Shown: positions 32,012 through 36,837 of the stretch, piece after piece
Layout: every line of letters begins with the position of its first letter
Position numbering within the stretch: the first letter of the stretch is position 1
Origin: JAJISG01 sp964347325
GTDB lineage: Archaea; Thermoplasmatota; Thermoplasmata; RBG-16-68-12; JAJISG01
Length of the DNA stretch: 36,837 nucleotides
NCBI GenBank assembly: GCA_964347325.1
Contig: CAYFYA010000016.1
Location: 1 to 36,837, forward strand
Direction of reading: 5' to 3'
Translations under genes and position numbers: made by a program
Notes under the pieces: model-generated
Told to the model about the DNA's origin: nothing
Databases searched by the model: none
The model's input: only the letters and a program-made list of their open reading frames with translations

Positions 32012-32752
32012 ATGGAAGATCTAAGGGTTGGCACCGGAGGCTGGGCCTACTTCAGCATCCCCGGCATGGACTCCTTGGAGGCTTATGCTAGGGCATTCAA
32101 CTACGTGGAGGTCAACACGACATTCTACCAGATCCCTCCCATCGACATGGTCAAAGGATGGAGGGCGCGTGTCCCCCAGGACTTCGTCTTCGCGGTGAGG
32201 TGTCACCGGATCGTCACCCACGCCCACGGGTTCGATGCCACCGACAAGGTGCTGGAGACGATAGAGAGGATGGCGGAGATCGTGAGGATTCTGAAGGGTG
32301 AGGTCCTTCACTTCCAGACCCCTGCCTCCTACCGGTACGGATCGGAGGACCTGGAGAGGCTGTCGAGCCTGGTGAACTCCACCTCGTTGCAGAACACCAC
32401 CATCGCCCTGGAGCCGAGGGCCTACGCGGACTCCGACCTTCCCCCAGATCTCAGACGCCTCATGGAGGACGAAGGCATCGTTCACTGCGTAGATCTGTCG
32501 AAGTCGGAGCCCCAGGTTGAGTCATCCCTTCTCTATACCAGGCTCTTCGGCAAGGGGTACCACACGGTTTATCAGTTTTCGAACGACGAACTGGCGGAGG
32601 TGTACCAACGCGGAGAGTCCAGAGAGTACCGAAGGGCCCTCTTCACCTTCCACGGCGTGAGGATGTACTCCGATGCGGGACGGTTTCTGTCCTACTCCAA
32701 GACGGGGAGGTTCCCCGCTGCCCAGGTTCCCGGTCAGACGAAGCTGCCCTAG
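32012..32752 (+). CDS. DUF72 protein, short form
   Basis: 246 residues from ATG 32012; the open frame extends upstream but only into the opposite DUF72 gene. Family signatures: VGTGGWAYFSIPGMD, VEVNTTFYQIPP, FAVRCHRIVTH, LHFQTPASY and IALEPRAY. It is only distantly similar to the neighbouring DUF72 protein and lacks the SWIM-like tail. The aromatic and basic residues that line the barrel mouth are mostly kept, but HFQTP differs from the usual LxQLPP. The two genes are divergent with 99 bp between their starts. Function unknown. Confidence 0.82.
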   Translation: MEDLRVGTGGWAYFSIPGMDSLEAYARAFNYVEVNTTFYQIPPIDMVKGWRARVPQDFVFAVRCHRIVTHAHGFDATDKVLETIERMAEIVRILKGEVLHFQTPASYRYGSEDLERLSSLVNSTSLQNTTIALEPRAYADSDLPPDLRRLMEDEGIVHCVDLSKSEPQVESSLLYTRLFGKGYHTVYQFSNDELAEVYQRGESREYRRALFTFHGVRMYSDAGRFLSYSKTGRFPAAQVPGQTKLP

Positions 32753-32764
32753 CCCTGCAGGCAA

Positions 32765-32774
32765 AGATATAAGC
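32765..32774 (+). promoter_or_regulatory. TATA box of the PH-like gene
   Basis: AGATATAAGC, about 40 bp before ATG 32810; a GAGGTGGG ribosome-binding site lies between. Confidence 0.5.
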
Positions 32775-32809
32775 GCGATCGGCAGCGTGCCAGCAGAGGT
32801 GGGAAATAG

Positions 32810-33280
32810 ATGAGGACGGGGGACGCAGATGGTCTTGACGCAGTCTACGACGAAGAGGCCCAACTGATCCTCTACGATCGTGAGAGGCTCTACGGAAGAA
32901 GGGGCCTTACCGTTAGCGCCTCCCGGGTCTCCGGGCTTACAAAGACGCCCCTCATCGAGGAGAGCCTGTGGATGGTCTTCTACACCAACCAGCGTGTGGT
33001 GGGCCTGAGGGACATGACACAGCTCGAGGAGGAGATGTACCTCGGGACCCTGAGACCCATCGATCGGACTCGCTTCGTGGGGCCGAAGGCCGAGGCCCAC
33101 AACGTCCTTCGATACTTCGAATTCCCCTCCCGGGAGATCATTAGGGTTGGGAGCCACCGGAGGAAGTACCTCTGGCTCCTCGTCGACTCCGAGAAGGGTA
33201 GGTACCAGTTCCGCTTCAGACCCTGGGGAGGCGCATCCCGCTTCTTCAGCAATCTACTGAGGTCAGAGGAGGGTGCCTGA
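32810..33280 (+). CDS. small hypothetical protein, possible PH/GRAM-like domain
   Basis: 156 residues from ATG 32810, with GAGGTGGG about 7 nt upstream. The pattern of short beta strands, including WMVFYTNQRVVGLRD (about 55) and ending with FRFRPWGGASRFFSNLL, resembles bacterial PH-like and GRAM-like domains, in which a TNxR strand is common. There is no signal or membrane helix. This is a fold-level guess from pattern, not a firm assignment. It precedes the lipid-maturation operon by 96 bp but appears separate, with a T-rich stretch and a palindrome between. Confidence 0.55.
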   Translation: MRTGDADGLDAVYDEEAQLILYDRERLYGRRGLTVSASRVSGLTKTPLIEESLWMVFYTNQRVVGLRDMTQLEEEMYLGTLRPIDRTRFVGPKAEAHNVLRYFEFPSREIIRVGSHRRKYLWLLVDSEKGRYQFRFRPWGGASRFFSNLLRSEEGA

Positions 33281-33290
33281 TTTATTTTGT
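33280..33290 (+). terminator. T-rich tract after the PH-like gene
   Basis: TTTATTTTGTT follows the TGA stop directly and is followed by a perfect hairpin-capable repeat. It probably ends the upstream transcript. Confidence 0.4.
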
Positions 33291-33309
33291 TGTAGCGAGT
33301 ATCGCTACA
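33291..33309. promoter_or_regulatory. perfect inverted repeat next to the TATA box, probable operator
   Basis: TGTAGCGA, GTA, TCGCTACA: 8-bp arms with a 3-nt spacer ending 4 bp before the TATA-like element of the radical SAM operon. This is the position of the BRE/activator region of an archaeal promoter, so a dimeric regulator is likely. It could instead serve as the terminator hairpin of the gene upstream. Confidence 0.5.
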
Positions 33310-33312
33310 TAA

Positions 33313-33321
33313 TCTTTAAGT
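33313..33321 (+). promoter_or_regulatory. TATA-like box of the tes-ferredoxin-GGR operon
   Basis: TCTTTAAGT, about 60 bp before ATG 33377. The predicted leader (from about 33342) would contain the hairpin at 33349-33365. Confidence 0.45.
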
Positions 33322-33348
33322 CCGCAGCGTGACATTCGGTCGTTCTAA

Positions 33349-33365
33349 GAGACAATAATAGTCTC
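33349..33365 (+). promoter_or_regulatory. 5'-leader hairpin beside the ribosome-binding site
   Basis: GAGAC, AATAATA loop, GTCTC, ending directly before GAGGTGG (33366-33372), the ribosome-binding site of the radical SAM gene. The stem is short, so a regulatory role is uncertain. Confidence 0.3.
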
Positions 33366-33376
33366 GAGGTGGCACC

Positions 33377-35077
33377 ATGTCCTACGACATCAGGGAGATA
33401 AGCCTCGATCGGAAGGATCGGAAGGCTCGGAAGCGGGAGAGCTGGCTCTACGACTCCGACCCCCATGGCACTGGCAAGACGGTCGTGATGCGGTACAAGG
33501 AGTCGACGGAAGCCGGAGCGACGGTCACCATGCCGTCGAAGCTACGCCGAGGACTCCCGAGGCGCACAGGTTCCCTCTGTCCCGAGTGTGTCAAGATCAT
33601 CCCAGCGGTCCTGTATGAGGAGAACGGGGCTCTCGTCATGAAGAAGGAGTGCTCCGAGCACGGGGAGTTCAAGGAGGTCTGTTGGTCCGACGTGGACATG
33701 TACCTGAAGGCCGAGTCTTGGGCCTTCGATGGCGTAGGGATTCAGAACCCGGCAATCACGGACGCCACCATCTGTCCGTACGAGTGCGGTCTGTGCAACC
33801 TGCACTACAGTAACACCGCCCTCTGCAACATCGACCTGACCAACCGGTGCAACCTCAAGTGCCCCATCTGCTTCGCCAACGCCAACGCGGCGGGTTACGT
33901 CTTCGAGCCCACCTACGAGCAGATCCTCTACGAGTTCGCGGTGCTGAGGGCCCAGAGGCCCATTCCCGTGAACGCTATCCAGTTCGCCGGCGGGGAGCCG
34001 ACGATATACCCGAAGTTCGTGGAAACGGTAAAGGCGGCCCGCGACATGGGCTTCGCCCAGATACAGATGGCCACCAACGGAATTCGTATCGCCACGGAGC
34101 CTGGATTCATCGAGGATGTGGCCAGGGCTGGTCTGAACACTGTCTACCTGCAGTTCGACGGCCTGAAGGAGGACAACTACATCCAGGCCCGGGGAAAGCC
34201 GCTCCTGCAGATCAAGATGAAGGCCATCCAGAGGATCCGTGAGATGGGTCCGGAGAGGCCCACCATCTGCCTCGTGCCGACTCTCGTGGGTTCCTTCAAC
34301 GAGGACCAGGTTGGCCCTATCATGGACTTCGCTATCGAGAACAGCGACGTCGTCAAGGGAGTGAACTATCAGCCCGTGAGCCTCACCGGGAGGATACCGG
34401 ATGAGGAGCGGGAGAAACTCCGCTACACCCTGAGCGATCTTGCGCACGACTTTGAGGAGCAGACGGGCTACGCTGGCGTGGACGACTGGTACCCCGTGCC
34501 CTTCGTGGCGCCGATCTCCGAGTTGGTTAGCATTCTCACCGACAGCCCAAAGACCTCCTTTACGTCCCACCCGGGTTGTGGCCTCGCAACCTACCTCTTC
34601 CTGGAGAAGGATAAGGCGCCCACCCCGATTACGAGGTTCGTGGACATTGAAGGCCTGATGGAGGACATGTGGGAGCTGTCCCAGAGGGCCAGGGACTCCA
34701 AGATCAAGTTCGTCTCCAAGATCAAGGCCCTGAACCTCCTGAGGAGGCACTTCGATGAGGATAACGCCCCCTCCGGCATGGGCCTCAGGACCTTCCTGAA
34801 GACCCTCGGCACGATGTTCAAGGAGGGCAACAAGAAGGGAGCCGCCGAGTTCTCCTGGAGGATGATGTATGTGGGCGGGATGCACTTCCAGGATAACTAC
34901 AACTACGACATCGAGAGGGTGAAGCGGTGCGTGATCCATTATGCGAGTCCGGACGGCCGCATCATCCCCTTCTGTGCGTACAACACCGGCCCCGTTTTCA
35001 GAAACGAGGTCGAGAAGAAGTTCGCAATTCCGCTACGGGAATGGGGAAGGCGGCATGCAGAGAGTGCAAACAGTTAG
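33377..35077 (+). CDS. tes: radical SAM tetraether lipid synthase (Tes/GDGT-MAS) homologue
   Basis: 566 residues. The N-terminal part carries extra Cys sites: CPEC (68-71), Cys92, and CPYECGLC (133-140) with Cys150. The radical SAM core has CNLKCPIC (Cys158, Cys162, Cys165) binding the SAM-cleaving 4Fe-4S cluster, then FAGGEPT (203-209) for SAM. This architecture matches the MJ0619-type proteins shown to join two archaeol chains head-to-head into tetraether (GDGT) lipids. The assignment is by sequence resemblance. It starts a tightly packed operon with a ferredoxin and geranylgeranyl reductase; the ferredoxin ATG lies 23 nt before its stop. Ribosome-binding site GAGGTGG. Confidence 0.85.
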   Translation: MSYDIREISLDRKDRKARKRESWLYDSDPHGTGKTVVMRYKESTEAGATVTMPSKLRRGLPRRTGSLCPECVKIIPAVLYEENGALVMKKECSEHGEFKEVCWSDVDMYLKAESWAFDGVGIQNPAITDATICPYECGLCNLHYSNTALCNIDLTNRCNLKCPICFANANAAGYVFEPTYEQILYEFAVLRAQRPIPVNAIQFAGGEPTIYPKFVETVKAARDMGFAQIQMATNGIRIATEPGFIEDVARAGLNTVYLQFDGLKEDNYIQARGKPLLQIKMKAIQRIREMGPERPTICLVPTLVGSFNEDQVGPIMDFAIENSDVVKGVNYQPVSLTGRIPDEEREKLRYTLSDLAHDFEEQTGYAGVDDWYPVPFVAPISELVSILTDSPKTSFTSHPGCGLATYLFLEKDKAPTPITRFVDIEGLMEDMWELSQRARDSKIKFVSKIKALNLLRRHFDEDNAPSGMGLRTFLKTLGTMFKEGNKKGAAEFSWRMMYVGGMHFQDNYNYDIERVKRCVIHYASPDGRIIPFCAYNTGPVFRNEVEKKFAIPLREWGRRHAESANS

Positions 35078-35297
35078 CCCTGAAGCCATCATCGACAACG
35101 GCATAATGGCCATCGACACGGCCACGTGCATGCACTGCGGGGCCTGTGTTGGTGCCTGTCCGACCAATGCCATCTTCCTGTCGGAGGTCCTCATTACCTT
35201 CGACGAGAACTGCACCCAGTGCGGACTCTGCGTGAAGGCCTGTCCCGTGGGCGCCATTGACTTCCCGCGGGGGCACAAGCTCTCCCAGTTGCGGTGA
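35055..35297 (+). CDS. 2[4Fe-4S] ferredoxin
   Basis: 80 residues from ATG 35055, with GGGGAAGG about 4 nt upstream. Two typical cluster motifs, CMHCGACVGACPTNAI and CTQCGLCVKACPVGAI, and no other domain. It overlaps the end of the radical SAM gene by 23 nt and ends 4 nt before the GTG of the reductase gene. Methanosarcina geranylgeranyl reductase is known to use an adjacently encoded ferredoxin as electron donor, so supply of electrons to GGR, and possibly to Tes, is the likely role. Confidence 0.9.
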   Translation: MQRVQTVSPEAIIDNGIMAIDTATCMHCGACVGACPTNAIFLSEVLITFDENCTQCGLCVKACPVGAIDFPRGHKLSQLR

Positions 35298-35301
35298 TGG
35301 T

Positions 35302-36501
35302 GTGGTCCAGTTCAAGGATGAGTACGATGCCGTCGTTGTAGGTGCTGGACCGGGCGGCAGCCTGACAGCGCGATGGGCCGCCAAGACCGGCGCTCGCACC
35401 CTCCTTCTGGAGAAGAGACAGGACATCGGATCCCCCGTTAGGTGTGGCGAGGGGTTGTCGAAGACACACCTGGATGAAGTCGGCATAAAGATCGATAAAA
35501 GGTGGCTCAGCAACGACGTCGAGGGTGCTCACATCATCTCTCCCGGAGGCCACAGACTCACCATCTCCGAGAGGTACGCCGGCAACGAGGTCGGCATGGT
35601 CATCGAGAGGGACATCTTCGATAAGCTTCAGGCCCTCGAGGCCGCCAAGGCCGGGGCCGACATCATGGTCAAGGCCACTGTCACCGACGTTATCAAGGAC
35701 AACGGCAACGTCATTGGAGTCCGAGTAGAGCACTTTGGAGACAGGTTTAACGTCAAGGCTGGCTGCGTTGTGGCGGCCGACGGCTTCGAGTCCCAGGTGG
35801 GGCGATGGGCCGGTATCGAGACAAGACTCAAGGGCGGCGACATTATGAGCGCCCTTCAGTATCGACTGACAGGTGTCGAGGTAGATCCGGCCTACTGCGA
35901 GTTCTACCTGGGCAATGAGGTGGCCCCGGGCGGATACCTCTGGTACTTCCCGAAGTCGGGGGATACCTGTAACGTGGGCATCGGTGTCATGGCCAAGAAG
36001 GTGAAACAGAAGGCCGATGCGAAGACCTACCTGGACCGCTTCATTGAAAAGGACCCACGGGTGAACAAGGGCAAGCCACTGGACTGGGTGGCCGGCGGGG
36101 TCTCCACCTCCCCGCCGCTGGAAAGGACCGTCGCACCGGGCATCATGCTCGTGGGCGACGCTGCACGACAGATCGACCCGATCACTGGAGGTGGGGTTGC
36201 CAACGCCTGTCGAGCCGGAAGGGTGGCAGGCGAGGTGCTGGGGGAGGCAGCCCAGAAGGGGGACTTCTCCTTGGAGCAGTTGATGAAGTACGAGAAGGGC
36301 TGGAGGGCCAAGATGGAGAACAACCTCTATCGCAACTGGTTGGCCAAGGAGAAGCTGGCGAGGCTAAGCGATGAGACCTTGGATAAGCTCGTGGAGAGCC
36401 TCGCAGACGCCGGGGTGGAGAAGCTCTCCATCCTGGCCATCCTGCATGCGGTGCAGAGGAAGTACCCGGAGCTTGTCAAGGACTTCGAGGAGTTCCTCTA
36501 G
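35302..36501 (+). CDS. geranylgeranyl reductase family protein
   Basis: 399 residues from GTG 35302 (MVQFKDEYDAVVVG), with GCGGTGATG just before; longer starts would read into the ferredoxin gene. The N-terminal FAD motif GAGPGGSLTARWAAKTG (about 14) is followed by the family signature GSPVRCGEGLS. The substrate region GGYLWYFPKSGDTCNVGIG, split around the YxWxFPK motif, and the second FAD motif GIMLVGDAARQIDPITGGGV are intact. The enzyme saturates double bonds of geranylgeranyl chains on archaeal ether lipids (or geranylgeranyl diphosphate) at the membrane. It ends the operon. Confidence 0.92.
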   Translation: MVQFKDEYDAVVVGAGPGGSLTARWAAKTGARTLLLEKRQDIGSPVRCGEGLSKTHLDEVGIKIDKRWLSNDVEGAHIISPGGHRLTISERYAGNEVGMVIERDIFDKLQALEAAKAGADIMVKATVTDVIKDNGNVIGVRVEHFGDRFNVKAGCVVAADGFESQVGRWAGIETRLKGGDIMSALQYRLTGVEVDPAYCEFYLGNEVAPGGYLWYFPKSGDTCNVGIGVMAKKVKQKADAKTYLDRFIEKDPRVNKGKPLDWVAGGVSTSPPLERTVAPGIMLVGDAARQIDPITGGGVANACRAGRVAGEVLGEAAQKGDFSLEQLMKYEKGWRAKMENNLYRNWLAKEKLARLSDETLDKLVESLADAGVEKLSILAILHAVQRKYPELVKDFEEFL

Positions 36502-36544
36502 CCCGCCTCCGCCTTCATTTCGCCTGCCGATAACGTGGTGGGAA

Positions 36545-36553
36545 TCTATAAGT
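36545..36553 (+). promoter_or_regulatory. TATA-like box of the last gene
   Basis: TCTATAAGT, about 30 bp before ATG 36579, consistent with a short leader. Confidence 0.45.
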
Positions 36554-36578
36554 GGGCCAGAACTGGCTCAGATTCTCG

Positions 36579-36837
36579 ATGGCTAACCGCATGAGGGCGG
36601 CCCTGATTATCGCTACTTTCAGCAGCGTCATCGTCCTCATAGTTCTGATGGGGGTCTACGAGTTCCCAATCCCTCTCCCGACCCTTCCCATCACGGAATA
36701 CATGACCTACATCACGATCCTGCTGGTCATCCTGGCGACCAAGCTGATTCTGGAGATCTTCAAGCCCATTTTCCGGCGGTTCATGGCCTCGAAGATAACC
36801 CACGAGGCGGACATCTACGCACTGTTTCAGCTCATCA
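36579..36837 (+). CDS. membrane protein, possibly mechanosensitive channel (MscS family), 3' end outside window
   Basis: 86 codons are present from ATG 36579, which sits at leaderless distance from the TATA element; ATG 36591 is an alternative. Two hydrophobic helices are visible (ALIIATFSSVIVLIVLMGVY and ITILLVILATKLILEIF), followed by FRRFMASKITHEADIYALFQLI. The helix, basic turn and HEADIYALFQL segment resemble archaeal MscS-type channels, but the diagnostic pore helix lies beyond the window, so the call is tentative. Confidence 0.5.
   Translation, partial: MANRMRAALIIATFSSVIVLIVLMGVYEFPIPLPTLPITEYMTYITILLVILATKLILEIFKPIFRRFMASKITHEADIYALFQLI

Noticed and set aside
33542..34939. 465-residue open frame on the minus strand opposite the radical SAM gene
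   Set aside because: It is an antisense shadow: the plus strand has complete radical SAM motifs, while this frame has low-complexity His/Val/Glu-rich sequence and no recognisable domain. GC-rich coding DNA often leaves such frames open.
1..36837. tRNA, rRNA or CRISPR arrays
   Set aside because: Intergenic gaps are short, and none showed cloverleaf-like sequence, regularly spaced repeats or rRNA-like stretches on reading.

Overview
The window looks like a chromosome segment of an uncultured, GC-rich archaeon, most plausibly a heterotrophic member of the Thermoplasmatota or a neighbouring euryarchaeal lineage. The archaeal evidence is direct: a FEN-1 flap endonuclease, a geranylgeranyl reductase next to a tetraether-lipid-synthase-like radical SAM protein, AT-rich TATA-like boxes about 25-40 bp before many starts, short or absent leaders, and frequent GTG/TTG starts. 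The phylum assignment is an inference from gene content; no rRNA gene is present, and I saw no tRNA gene or CRISPR array.

Layout. 1-4.6 kb (minus strand): the N-terminal part of a gamma/alpha-fused 2-oxoacid:ferredoxin oxidoreductase, the two ETF subunits, an NAD-type malate dehydrogenase and a small cupin. 4.8-7.6 kb (plus): a 957-residue membrane protein with six TM helices, a very long coiled coil and a degenerate KaiC/RecA-like domain. 7.7-12.0 kb: a carbohydrate-type ABC importer whose ATPase gene converges on the permease/binding-protein operon. 12.2-13.8 kb: a Ras-like GTPase and an unrecognised protein. 14.2-19.5 kb: a GT81-like glycosyltransferase and a second, complete sugar-type ABC importer. 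19.8-25.9 kb: an oligopeptide-type ABC importer operon. 26.1-32.8 kb: mostly single genes (metallo-beta-lactamase hydrolase, FEN-1, AAA ATPase with zinc finger, phosphoribosyltransferase, SDR, two divergent DUF72 proteins, a small membrane protein). 32.8-36.5 kb (plus): a small PH/GRAM-like protein, then a radical SAM (Tes) - ferredoxin - geranylgeranyl reductase operon. The window ends in the start of a membrane protein, possibly MscS-like.

How the genes work together. Three importers within about 18 kb, with 2-oxoacid oxidoreductase, ETF and MDH, suggest uptake and oxidation of peptides and sugars with ferredoxin and ETF as electron carriers. The Tes-ferredoxin-GGR operon would couple biphytanyl chains and saturate isoprenoid chains, with the ferredoxin as a plausible shared electron donor.

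Most notable observations: (1) the oligopeptide-binding protein appears circularly permuted: the block that is normally C-terminal comes directly after the membrane anchor. (2) Two diverged direct repeats of about 260 bp flank the glycosyltransferase/sugar-importer block. One holds a frameshifted remnant of the oppF 3' end before the intact unknown gene; the other holds intact oppF followed by a remnant of the unknown gene's 5' end. This is what Campbell-type integration of a circular element into an oppF-unknown gene junction would leave. (3) The KaiC-like domain has lost key Walker A and Walker B residues. (4) A perfect 8-bp inverted repeat abuts the TATA box of the lipid operon.
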